Source: Coix lacryma-jobi var. lacryma-jobi
Taxonomy: Eukaryota; Streptophyta; Magnoliopsida; Poales; Poaceae
Length of the DNA: 64,000 nucleotides
Direction: 5' to 3'
Assembly (NCBI GenBank): GCA_009763385.1
Contig: VDCT01000312.1
Coordinates: 346,244-410,243 of the forward strand
In this document: positions 10,054 through 20,181 of the stretch, piece after piece
Layout of the letters: each line of letters starts with the position of its first letter
How positions within the stretch are numbered: the stretch's first letter is position 1
Program-made: the position numbers and the translations under genes
The notes under the pieces: model-generated
What the model was told of the DNA's origin: nothing
Database searches by the model: none
The model's input: only the letters and a program-made list of their open reading frames with translations

Positions 10054-12056
10054 TAGGACTTAGGACTCAGTTTCTATAATTTGTTTTTTCTTTTTGCAAG
10101 AATATATTTATTTTATTCTATATTCCATATTTCTTAATTTGTAACTAAGAAGGGTTTGGTGACCGATGAGGACTGGCAATGAGTCTCCGCCAATGAAGAC
10201 CAAACAACGACATTGGTGATCAAATCCAAGGCAAGGATCGACCAAATTCATGGCTGCGATGGACAAATCCATAGCAAAAGCCTCAATTCCTCAGTTCCCA
10301 GGTATGTTTTGCTTATAATCTCCAGTTTCTTGTGGTCGATTTGATGGTCACACAGTAATATCCTTGGTTGACATCTGCTATGCGGAAATGGCCGGCGTCC
10401 ACCTCGATGGGGCCAGCTGCATACCTGCCTATGAGGTCATGGCCAGGCAAAACGCCATCCATGGCGCCACCTATCAACTCCATGACTCCATGGAGCTCCA
10501 GTGGCCAACGCCAGCCCTTGATAAGTTCTGTTTAGTTGTGTTTTCCTGATAAGTCATTTCGAGATGAAAAGAATCACAACGCTTCCAAATAGGTTTGTGT
10601 CCCGGTTTTAATTCAAAAATCCTAACAGGTTTCTGTTGGGATTCCTTCCAGAGGCATTGCTAGCACTAGCAGTGCATCTTATAGTTTCTAATCAAGCTTT
10701 TGCTTTGCTAAATTTTGAAGAAACCATGGGACAATTTTTGGGCGCAAGAGCAGCAAGGAACAGTCATGAAACCTTTCTTTTTTAGCTATATCATGTATTT
10801 TTCTACTTTAGGGGTACAAGTACTTCTCTAACTACAATGAGAATTACTGGACTGACAGAATAACATTGTTGATAGATATGGTTATCACGTTTTTGACTCT
10901 TCTTCACTTGATATGTCTATTTTAAATATTCTTGGCAGCTACGGTTTGATTATTTACTGATGAACTAAGGGACTCGCTGAGGTTGTTCGAGGAGGAGGAG
11001 CCCTTGCTGCCGCTACGCTGATTGATGAAGAAGGACATTAAGGAGGACAGGTTTGAGGTATTGTACTCATGCCTGGTCTGTTGAAAAGCAATTCAATTAC
11101 TTTTAGTTGCTTTAGCATGGTTGGATGATGGGTATACATTGATGGATATTCCAATCTCCAACCACTCTCCTTTGTGATGATGACTGATTTCCTCAAATGT
11201 TACTAAACTACCAAATTGGATACATGATTCCTTTTGACCAAAAGATGCCACTAAAAATTCAGAGGAAATTTTAGGGACACAAAGGCATGTTATTTTAAAT
11301 TGCATCTGCTGCACTTACATTTTCATGGTTGGAATTGCATTTTCACTATTCTAGCCTCATGGTTGGAACATTGAACTTTCAATTGTACCACTATTCTCTT
11401 CCAGCTTATTTGAGCAAGAAACTACTAAGAAATTATTCCAATAGTTTTTTTTTCTGAGAACGTGAAACTGGTATAACAGTACAAGGAAGTAGTTGTGTTG
11501 CAACACAAAAAAAAGTGATTAATAGGGTCAAGGTCATCACCGAATTATGTTCCATCTTACCCGGTCAAAACTGCGCAGCTTGGAATATTTTATCTCTTCA
11601 TGTGTTGTGCTTGACTGCTTGAATGTGGTCCGGTTGCTTTTCAATAAATTGCACCATGTGATATTTTGAGAAGCTCTGAATTCAAACTTTGTTGAGATCT
11701 TTTAGTTATTATTATAGTTACCTTGTTACTTATTTGTTGGGCTTTGTCAATGCTTCAGGGTGTGGATTCCATAGAAGCATGTGGCTGAGCTGAGCTTCTT
11801 CTGGGCATTTTTTTTATGATGAATTGGGGGAGTTGGGTGTGTTAAACAGTCAAGTGGAGCATTCAGTTCTGGTGAATTGGACTGGATATTGAGTTTGTGG
11901 GAGCTGTCAAGGACAATATTCATGGTTCTGTAGTTAGTCTATTTTTTATTTTCGTTAAGCACACAAAAGTAATTTGAATAAGAATTTGTATTTCATTATT
12001 ACTTTGGTTTCACTCTTTGTACATGAGGCAATGCTTCATTTACCATACTAAAACAT

Positions 12057-12350
12057 TGTAAAACAGTTGTTTGGTCCTATAAAAACTCTAGACCCGAGGT
12101 GGTGGTGGTGGTAAGACAGCCCAAGACATTGTGCTTAAAAAGAAGACTTTCTCACGCAAGTCGAGAAAAATCCTCGAACCGCTATCCCACCCTGACATAG
12201 GGACGATTGTAAAACAGTTGTTTGGTCCTATAAAAACTCCACCCCGTGGGTGGTGTTAGTAAGACAGCCCAGTGCATTGTGCTTAAAAAGGAGACATCTT
12301 CACGCAGGTTGAGAAAAATCCTCGAATCCCTATCCCACCCTGAGACAGGG
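12057..12350. repeat. Degenerate tandem duplication, about 150-bp period
   Basis: TAAAACAGTTGTTTGGTCC starts near 12059 and again near 12209. In each copy a GTAAGACAGCCCA motif and CTATCCCACCCTGA follow. The two units differ by small indels. They lie in the 3' half of the Helitron-like segment. Confidence 0.75.
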
Positions 12351-12426
12351 GCACTGTCACCTTGTGAGACTAGGTTGGGTCGGTGAGACTAGGTTGGGTC
12401 TAACAGACAAGAGGTTTTTTTTTTAA

Positions 12427-12718
12427 CCAAGGCATAGAAACCTAAAATTTCACTCCTGTAAGGAGTCAAATCCAGGACCAGTGGAGCACCATTGAGGGGC
12501 TTTAGCTAGTTGGGCTAGAGGCATATTGGTGTTGTTTGGTCATATACAATTGCGTGAAAGTTGAACTATGAAAAAAAAACTAAAAAATCACTCTCGTGAT
12601 GAGTCAAACCTAGGACCTGTGGAGTACCATTGAGGGCTCTAGCCAGCTGGTCTAGAGGCACATTGGCGTTGTTTGGTCATATATAATTGTGTGAAAGTTG
12701 AACTATGAAAAAAATTAT
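12427..12718. repeat. Second degenerate tandem duplication, about 145-bp period
   Basis: A unit with GAGTCAAATCCAGGACC, GGAGCACCATTGAGGG and GTGAAAGTTGAACTATGAAA occurs twice, near 12465-12570 and 12600-12712. It immediately precedes the Helitron-type 3' terminus. Such subterminal duplication is seen in some grass Helitrons. Confidence 0.7.
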
Positions 12719-12786
12719 CGTTTGATTGTTTTTACGTGCATCTCTAAAAAATAAAAGTCGTGGCGTTAGCACGGGCACTATACTAG

Positions 12787-12940
12787 TAACTATATATTAC
12801 TTAATCCACAAAAATCTTATATTTCTTTATTTTCTATCTAAATCTTCAAAATGAGCATATCAGTTCAGTAATGCAATTCTATTTGTATTTATAGGTCAAG
12901 TTCTTCACCAGGCTTTTTAGTTGACAAATTATATAATACT
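12787..12940 (+). repeat. 154-bp direct repeat, right copy
   Basis: Second copy of the repeat at 9900-10053. It differs by a few substitutions and small indels such as the T-run length. It follows the CTAG terminus without a gap. Confidence 0.85.
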
Positions 12941-13350
12941 AACGTGTCAACAGCAATGCAGATCCAATTATATGGTAACCATGGATTGGAAAGGGACTAT
13001 AATGGCATAGACTGCCCTCTTCAACAATCAGGCTTGGTTCTGATGGCATCATGGCAGGGCCGCAGGGGGTTCTGGTCAAGGCCAGTTCATGATAAGTACT
13101 GTGCACATGAAAGACCTTCACAATACTAGCCATGTGTGAGGTGTGTATCACACAAAGCAGTGTCCTGCAGGGGGAGCCGCCAGGACCGACATTTGGGAGC
13201 CGCACCGCCCTGCAGGGACCGCCGATGAAACCCTAGGCGACAACGCGCGAGCACCCATGTACTGTACAACTGCGCGACCAAGGATAGCGAAGAGGACCCT
13301 AAAAACCATGTTTAGCAGCAGCAGGGGAGGAGGAAAGAGGAGGGGCCTAC

Positions 13351-13399
13351 CTTGCCGCGGATCCGGCGCCGTCGTCACTGTCGTCGTCAAATCCGCCAT
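13351..13399 (-). CDS. Possible first coding exon of an unidentified minus-strand gene
   Basis: An ATG at 13399 (context CCATGGCGG) opens a short reading frame MADLTTTVTTAPDPRQ that runs into a consensus donor, CAAG|GTAGG, at 13350. Purine- and GC-rich leader sequence lies upstream on the minus strand. The upstream leader is split by the CACTA insertion at 13438-15815, and its continuation (15819-16040) contains a CCAATCACG box. I do not recognise the protein and cannot find its downstream exons. Low confidence. Confidence 0.3.
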
Positions 13400-13437
13400 G
13401 GCCCGTGCACAGGGGGAGGCGGCGGGCCGTGGGCGTA

Positions 13438-15815
13438 CACTACAGGAAACTCGATCTTTGCCGAGTGCCTGGAGGTTTGTCGAGTGCCAAATATCGGGCA
13501 CTCGGTAAAGCGCCTCTTTGTCGAGTGCCCGGACACGTGACACTCGGCGAAGACTGACACTAGGCAGAGGCCACCTTTGCCGAGTGTCCGGCAGTCGGCA
13601 AAGATGGGCACTCGGTAAAGAGGCCTCTTTGCCTAGAGTCAGGCACTCGGCAAAGATTGGCACTCAGCAAACCTCGCCCGGGCAAACGGCATCCATGGCC
13701 GTTATCTTTGCCGAGTGCCAGCCGTCTGGTACTCGGCATAGAGATACTCTTTGCCGAGTGCCGACAGGCTGGCACTCGGCAAAGAGCCAATCTTTGCCGA
13801 GTGCCAGCGCTGACACTCGGCAAAGTCATTTTTTTAAGATTTTTGCCCCCAAATTTTTTTTACACTTTTCACATATCACCATGATCAACATGTTCAAATT
13901 TGACACTTTTTCAAAACTTTTCGTTATATTTTTTTGACTTTATTTCATTTTCTTGAATTTTCCCGGAAGACGCAAATTTGAACTGCGGGTGCATCGAATA
14001 ATGGATTTTCATGATTTAAAAAATATTATTCTTGTTCTTAACCGTATGTTGAGGCCAAATCCAAAAACTGATCTGAGGTTTCGATCAACGTGCTCACGGG
14101 GCAACGCCTCCAAATTATGTGCGGGCGGTTTTTTAATTATAGAAAATGCAAATGAATTCCGAAAATTACGAAACTTGGCGAGATGTTGTTACATCATATG
14201 CGTATATCGTGAAAAAAATTTAAGAAATTTTGGAGCAAGTTGTCACATACGATGGTTACAAACTTGTGCGCAGTTGACTCGTCCTCTGTTCCCAACCTCG
14301 CCGAGATTCGAGCTGCCAGCACGAGCTCCTCCGTCCTCATACGACCTCGGCAGCCGGCCTCACAGCAGATGATGGCAGCACTTCAGGTAAGTACTTGTTC
14401 TATTCATCATTCATTGCTTTTACACATATACCTTGTCTTTGCATTGTTTAAACCTTACGGGACGAATTTTGCAGGCCCAGATGCAGGCCCAGGCGGACCA
14501 GGCGCAGAGGTTGCACGCCATGCACGAGGCCCAGGCGGCGGCCCATCGTCGCGAGTTACTGGCCGTCCAGCAGCGGGAGGCGCAGAGGACGCAGGACATA
14601 GCTCACTTCTTTGGGAGCCTGAACATCCCGGGTGTTGTCGTGCCTCCCTCGCTGCTCACTCCTTTTGTGCCTCCTATTACTCCTTCGACAGAGACTCCGG
14701 TGAGTATATATGGTTGTTTATATTTCTTTAACTTTTACAGTCGTCCTCTAGGTGCTAACGAATTTGCTTCTCCTTTGTGCACTCACAGTCAGAGGGTTCG
14801 GCACCGACTCCTCAACCTGGCCTTCCTCCGCACACTCTGCACATCACTGGTGGCACTCCTCCGTAGCATGGGTGGCTCCCCGGTGGCCCTCCTCCGCCCT
14901 ATGGGTGGCCAGGTTACCTTCCTAACCAGTCGGGGTACACCGGGTGGCCATCTGGACCTCCGTCGCCCGGGTGGCGAGGTTGGCAAGGTGGTCCTTCAGG
15001 CGGGTCGTGGGACGTGTGGCAAGGTGGAGGTTCTTCACGATCTGAGCACCAAGGTGAGTAGTGATGACCGACTTAGATTTGTCATGGACTTGTGAGATGG
15101 ATGTGATGAACTTGTGAACTTGAGATGGACTTGTGAACTTGTGATAAACTTATGAGCTTGTGATGCATGGAGACTGAACGTGTGATATTTGTCTGAAATG
15201 GATATGCATGTGATATATGGATGTGTGATATATATATATATATATGCATGTGATATTTGTCTGAAATAGAATATGGATGTGTGATATGTTTTCTGTGAAG
15301 GAAAATGAAAACAGAAAAAAAAATTCAATTTTTCTCAGCTTTGCCGGCAAAGATGCCACGGCACTCGGCAAAGCTGGGCAAATTTTCCCCAGCTCGGCCT
15401 CTTTGCCGAGTGCCGCGACCATGACACTCGGCAAAGAGAGCCTCTTTGCCGAGTGTCGGTCCATGTGGCACTCGGCAAAGGAGCCAGCACTCGGCAAAGA
15501 GGCCCTCTTCGCCGAGTGCCTGCACACGTGGCACTCGGCAAAGGAGGCCTCTTCGCCGAGTGCCAGTCCGCTCGGCACTCGACAAAGAGGCCGTCAAGTG
15601 ACGGCTCCCGTTTGCTTCGCCGAGTGCTGACCTGGCACTCGGCGAAGCTTTTGCCGAGTGCCCGATATTTGACACTCGGCAAAGAAATCTTTGCCGACAA
15701 TTTCTTCGCCGAGTGCCCTTTGCCGAGTACGGCACTCGGCGAAGCCTTCGCCGAGTACGAGAGGCCCTTTGCCGAGTGCTGCCAGCACTCGGCAAAGCCT
15801 GAACCTCCTGTAGTG
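13438..15815 (+). mobile_element. Non-autonomous CACTA element with GTA target duplication
   Basis: It begins CACTACAGGAAACTCG at 13438 and ends CCTCCTGTAGTG at 15815. The 3-bp flanks are GTA at 13435-13437 and GTA at 15816-15818. Subterminal arrays of TTTGCCGAGTGCC and its complement occupy about 13455-13830 and 15360-15800. A conserved AT-rich block (13840-14270) follows the 5' array, then a remnant of the Transposase_24 gene. The TNP2 gene is deleted, apparently near 14270. The 3' terminus is of the same type as the left end at 50442, so both belong to one family. Confidence 0.92.
14271..15070 (+). pseudogene. C-terminal remnant of the CACTA Transposase_24 gene
   Basis: Three exon-like pieces (about 14271-14387, 14475-14699, 14790-15053) encode SSVPNLAEIRAASTSSS, a Gln/Ala-rich coiled-coil-like segment (MQAQADQAQRLHAMHEAQ) and a Pro/Gly-rich tail. 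The same order and motifs occur on the minus strand at 51190-51960. The N-terminal parts are missing, since the frame joins directly to AT-rich DNA at about 14270. It is an internal-deletion remnant without an obvious start codon of its own. Confidence 0.7.
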
Positions 15816-15818
15816 GTA

Positions 15819-17126
15819 GGGGCTCAAGGGAGCCGATGGGCGCGTGGTCGTCGGTGCGAGAGCTCGTGCCACCGCCGTAATTGACCAGGGGAGACTGAGG
15901 GAGGGCGTTCACCGGTGATGAGGAAGGAAATAAGCGTGTGTGTGTGTGACTATGTGGTCGGACACTATAGGCGTGATTGGACGGTGGCTGCAGTGTGCGT
16001 GTCGCACCACCAAGGCATGCACGCCCGAGAAGTAGCATTAGGTTTTTTTTATTAGTTTAGAATCTCAACTTTTGCAACAATATACATATATGGATGAGCT
16101 ATAGTTGTGCATTATTTCAAAAAATTCAAACTATAATAGAGTGGCATGGGTAGTTGGTCTTGGATCAACAAATCATCAGTACTGTTTCGGTCTCTTTGCA
16201 CATCGAATGCTTGCCGTCGTTGAATCCATAACGGATGCTTTGCCGCCATTAGCTCTTTGGTCCTCCGTTGGTAGATGCTTTGCTGCCGACAACGTCCAGG
16301 CTCTTTTCTTGGCTCTTTGTCCATGCGAGGTCTCCCCCAGCGTGGTTCTGCTCCCCCGGTGACATGGTTTCTCTCCTTAATTAGCAGCAGCAATGTATCT
16401 TACCTAGTCTGGTAGTAAGGATGAGCCTGCTGTCAGTAGATAGTAGCGCAAATACCATCCCCACAATGTATAGGCAGGAAAGGTGGGCCCTATCCCTACT
16501 AAACAAAACAATAAAGGTCAAATCCTATCGGCTGCTTCCTATGAGCTCCCTATAGAGAACATGGTGGACAGAGAGAATAATATTTTCTATACCTTCTTAC
16601 CCGATAGTAGTGCTACTACCGGTATTTGTTACTATCTTCTTTCTAGCATTCTTCACAATGTATTCTATCGGTTGGATGGTCTTCTTACCCCCTTCTTACC
16701 CACCATTGCGGGTGCCCGGGATCTCGCTCGTCGACATCAGTCCCCTGTCTGTCTTCCTCACCATGGCAGCCTTCCTCCCGGTGACCCCTTCCCCGATGCG
16801 GCCCATAGAGAACATCTGTCGTCAAATCTCGTTGGGAGACGCGACAAACAACAAGGTAGAGAAAAGGTAAGGAAAAGACATATGTGTTATGTATTTTGAC
16901 AATTAGAAGTTGTGATACTCAATCGGTTGTGATCATCTCATATATAGAGATGAGGTGGTCTAATCTTAGTAGAAATCAAATCCCAAAACGTGTTCTTCAA
17001 GTTTCCCACGTTGAGAAATCGAAAACCGACTTGAAAACCCAACTGGCTCAAACTCAGCAGAAAAGTCGACTTGGGAAGCTCGGAGAACACATTTCCAAAA
17101 TATTTTTACATGAAAAGTACCGCAAT
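15819..17126. other. Intergenic stretch with no recognised gene
   Basis: 15819-16040 looks like the leader or promoter of the minus-strand gene interrupted by the CACTA element, with a (GT)n run near 15940. From 16040 to 17126 the open frames (16105-16362 +, 16483-16899 +, 16112-16393 -) lack recognisable domains. I see no TIR pairs or RNA genes. Confidence 0.4.
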
Positions 17127-17129
17127 TAA

Positions 17130-17372
17130 GACCTTGTTCAGTTGGTGAAATTTATGGTGAAAAGTTCTTGTAGCACTTTCGTTGTTATTTGACAAACTTT
17201 ATCCAAACATAACCTAACTAGACTCAAAAGATTCGTCTCGACATGAACAGACAAAAAGTACAATTAGTTATTTTTTTTACCTACATTTAATACTACATGC
17301 ATGCGTCTAAAGATTTGATGTGACGGGTACTGCGTAAAATATTTTAGAAGATTTGGAGAACTGAACAAGCCC
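17130..17372. mobile_element. Tourist-like (PIF/Harbinger) MITE with TAA target duplication
   Basis: 243 bp. It starts GACCTTGTTCAGTTGG and ends CTGAACAAGCCC, with TAA at 17127-17129 and 17373-17375. The interior, with TAGCACTTTCGTTGTTATTT and ACATGAACAGAC, is shared with the elements at 26450 and 47067. Confidence 0.88.
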
Positions 17373-17716
17373 TAAATTCCTAAAATCTGATTCACATGAA
17401 AAAAATAGTGTAGGGAGATAAATTGGACCTTTTGCGGTTGTTTCATTGGGGCCTTGACGTTTGTTAGTGTAGATCGATGCAGACATGTAAAACAAATGCA
17501 TAGCATTTCTCCCAAGGCCATCGAGAGCAGCACGCAAGCTGATTCGACCTCCCGCTGCATTCAGCATTTCTGCATCGATCGGCACCGACGCACGCGTACA
17601 GCTGACTGCATTGGGACTGAATGAAGATTCAATAACGGTGTCGGTCGTGGAGCCGGCCAACGAACGGCGCGGTACCTGATCTCCGGTTCCCCGTGAAATC
17701 TCCTCGCCTCCCCTGC

Positions 17717-18050
17717 GAATTTTTTTTTATTAATAACCCAATTAAATAAAAAATTTCATAAATAACACTGTCTATTTTTTTTTGCAAAACTAACCCTTTT
17801 ACCACGCCGTCCCCAATGGCGCGGCAAAAGCGTTAGCCGCGCCATGCATGGCGGCGCGGCAAAAGTGCCACCGTGGCACCGCCCGGCCACGCAGTCTCGG
17901 GCGGGCCCCGCCTGTCAGTTTGCCGCGCCAGGCGGGCTGGCGCGGCTAGTGCGTTTGCCGCGACAGGCGGCCTGGCGCGGTCAACGGCTTTGCCGCGCCA
18001 GGCGGGGTGGCGCGGCAAAGCCGATCTAGATCTGGCCGCCGCGCCGAGCA
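17717..18050 (+). repeat. Left TIR of the MULE
   Basis: It pairs with 23590-23925 on the opposite strand. The outer about 100 bp is AT-rich. The inner part holds repeated small palindromes such as GCCGCGCCAGGCGGGCTGGCGCGGC and related pairs around 17815-18020, each capable of a hairpin. The TIR ends in a GATCTAGATCTGGCCGCCGC stretch shared by both ends. Confidence 0.88.
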
Positions 18051-18448
18051 GCAGGCTCCTCCTCATTCCTCTCTTCTCCCAAACCAATTCAATCCAATCC
18101 ATTCCATTTCATTTCATTCCTCCTCTCTTCATCTCCCTCCCTCAATCAAACTTGTCTACAAGAGGTATTTTGATCCATATTATTGTTCTTTATCCATATT
18201 TGCAATGTAGGATTGAACCATATTTTTGTAAGTTAGGGTTTGTAGACAATATTTATTTTGATACTGTCGTGACGTTAGTTGTTAATTAATGATGGATTTG
18301 TTCATGTATTAGACTTTTTATATCTGTTTTGCTTAATATTTTGTTCATTTTGTGTACAATTTTTTGTGTAATATTTGTTACGTCATTATGTAGATTTATA
18401 ATTAATCATAAATGTATGTGTAGCGTTGACATATTTTTTATTGTTAGG

Positions 18449-19138
18449 ATGCCGCGGCGTGGCAAAGCTAGTAAGGCAAGGTAAGATCGGTACATTGTTT
18501 ATTTATTTGTCTGTTTTAATGAAGTAATTTTGTGTTATGTTCATTTGTTATTGCGTTGATGATTGTAGGCAGCCTCTCACGGGCAATGCCTTTGCCCGTT
18601 TGCCATTGCCTAGCGGTGTTCCGGTGCCCATGTGCTACTGCGGCGATGATTGTAAGGTCGCAATATCTGATGAGGAGCACACATACGGTCAGAGGTATTG
18701 GATGTGTGAGAATTATGCCTTTGACCCTACACCTAAACAGATCCGTATTGGACTGATGGTGAGAAGCTGATGGCTTGTTCTATACATGAATGAAAAATCA
18801 TTTATATTTTATTACCTAATTGATTTAGTCGTATTTTGCAGGAGCCTCCACCACTATGTGACTTCGAGCAGTGGATCGACACTGAGATGAAGCTGGAGGA
18901 CAAGGAGCACGTAGAGAGGATGAAAAAGTGGGCTGCGGAGGATAAGGAGCGTTTGGAGAAGAGACGCAAAGAAGAGGCAGCACAAAAGCAGCATGAGGAA
19001 GAGGCAAAAATGAGGGATGCAGCTAAGCGTAGGGGGGAGAGGGAGAAGAGGCTTGAGCGTGTGCGCCGTGCCAAGGCTGCCATGGAGCAGGATCCGGATG
19101 CTGTGAGGAAGGGAAAATGGCCTCGTTGCACTCAGTAG
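18449..19138 (+). CDS. MULE-encoded GRF-type zinc-finger and coiled-coil protein
   Basis: Three exons: 18449-18480, 18569-18758 and 18842-19138, with AG|GTAAGA, ATG|GTGAGA donors and TGTAG, TTGCAG acceptors. The product is 172 aa. Residues about 30-80 contain CYCGDDCKVAIS, YGQRYWMCEN and, after the second junction, PPLCDFEQWID. This is the spacing of a GRF-type zinc finger (CxC...C...GRxYxxC...C.F..W), a nucleic-acid-binding fold common in plant transposon genes. Residues about 85-165 are Lys/Glu/Arg-rich and predicted coiled coil (KWAAEDKERLEKRRKEEAA). It lies just inside the left TIR and reads toward the transposase gene. Its role is unknown and may be accessory, as with the second gene of Mutator. 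No breaks seen. Confidence 0.72.
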
Positions 19139-19511
19139 TGTGGTAGGTTCGGTAGTCATTATTGAGTAATGAACATTGTTGTCATTTGGTGGACTTGTTA
19201 GTGTATTGTACTCTTGGTTTGTACTTCCGTGTACCGTTTATTTCGGATCCTCGATTATGTAGTCTTGAACTGCACTTTGTTCGGCTTTATTATATGTTGT
19301 TGTAATGTTTGCGGTAGTTCATGTGTCGTTGATTTTTTGTGGGATAAAGTACGAGAAATAGAATAGAGCAAACCATTACACGAACAACAAACTAGTACAT
19401 GGCATGTGAGGACCTTTTACCGTAACTTGGTTAAAAGGTCCTAGACTAATCCTAACATGCCTTAGGTAATTGATTGGCACAACACAACACGCACATAGTG
19501 ATCTAAGTAGT

Positions 19512-20181
19512 CTAGAAGCCGTCCCACATAGCAAACTGAGTAGACCCTTCTCCGTAATAGCCTCCCATTGCGGGTGGTGGTGGTGGTGGCGGTGGTGGGG
19601 GCGGCGGTGGAGGCCCCTTGTTCTTGTGATGCGGGCAGTTGCAATATGGATCAAGGCATATTGCTTCATCTGAACCGCCTGCATCGCTATCGTCATCATC
19701 ATAGTCCTTGAGCATGCTTTTAACTTCTCTTTCAAGATCGTCGATACGACGCTGCAGATAATAGATGTATTCCTGATGCGGCCATATTGGAGGAGGATCC
19801 ACCCATCTGGTGAAGCCGCAGTTTTCTTCGGAAATAGAAGACTGTCATTCACAAAATGACTAAGTATTAGCAAACATGAGAGGCATAGCAACAACAATTA
19901 AATAAAGTTACCCATGCTCGCGGGCATTTGAAGAAACGTCGGCCTGCCTCCAGGTCGTCGTGGAGCATCTGCACCAAACAGTCCTCACCATGGCGGCATT
20001 TTGGCCAGTCCTCTAAACGGTTATGCCCTGGCTCCAAAATGAAGACATATGTACACCTGTTGTGTTTGTCTACGATGGAAGGCTGCATTATGCCCTGGCA
20101 TGTGGCAAACAGAGCACAGGTTCGTGCTCGGTGTCTGGTCAAAGTCCCCCCCGCCATACCTATCCATATTGTCCATGTCAC
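19512..20181 (-). CDS. MULE-encoded GRF-type zinc-finger protein with polyproline tail
   Basis: Exon a ends at 19912 (GCATGG|GTAACT) and exon b is 19841-19512 (acceptor AATGACAG). Across the join the protein reads WPKCRHGEDC ... GRRFFKCPRAW|SSISEENCGFTRWVDPPP, a GRF-type zinc finger. A leucine/charged coiled coil (YYLQRRIDDLEREVKSML), an Asp-rich stretch, CLDPYCNCPHH and a run of 14-15 prolines follow. The start is uncertain: ATGs exist at 20181 and 20088, both inside the 3' part of the transposase frame, so the two genes overlap in different frames. It could be a separate transcript or an alternative 3' end of the transposase transcript. Confidence 0.6.

Larger units (their letters stand above)
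10054..12786 (+). mobile_element. Helitron-like segment with a candidate 3' terminus
   Basis: The right end reads CGTGGCGTTAGCACGGGCAC then TATACTAG, directly followed by T of the flank. CGTG...CACG can form a short hairpin a few bases before CTAG, and the neighbouring host dinucleotide is A|T. These are the hallmarks of a Helitron 3' end. No clear TC-type 5' end or helicase was found. Inside are unrecognised gene-like pieces, for example an open frame at 10364-10549 starting MVDICYAEMAG and a stretch near 10960-11060. Helitrons often capture such fragments. Confidence 0.5.

Noticed and set aside
18802..19159. Minus-strand frames opposite the third exon of the GRF-type gene
   Set aside because: They are Ser/Leu-rich shadows of a Lys/Glu coiled-coil exon. 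The plus strand has matching splice sites.
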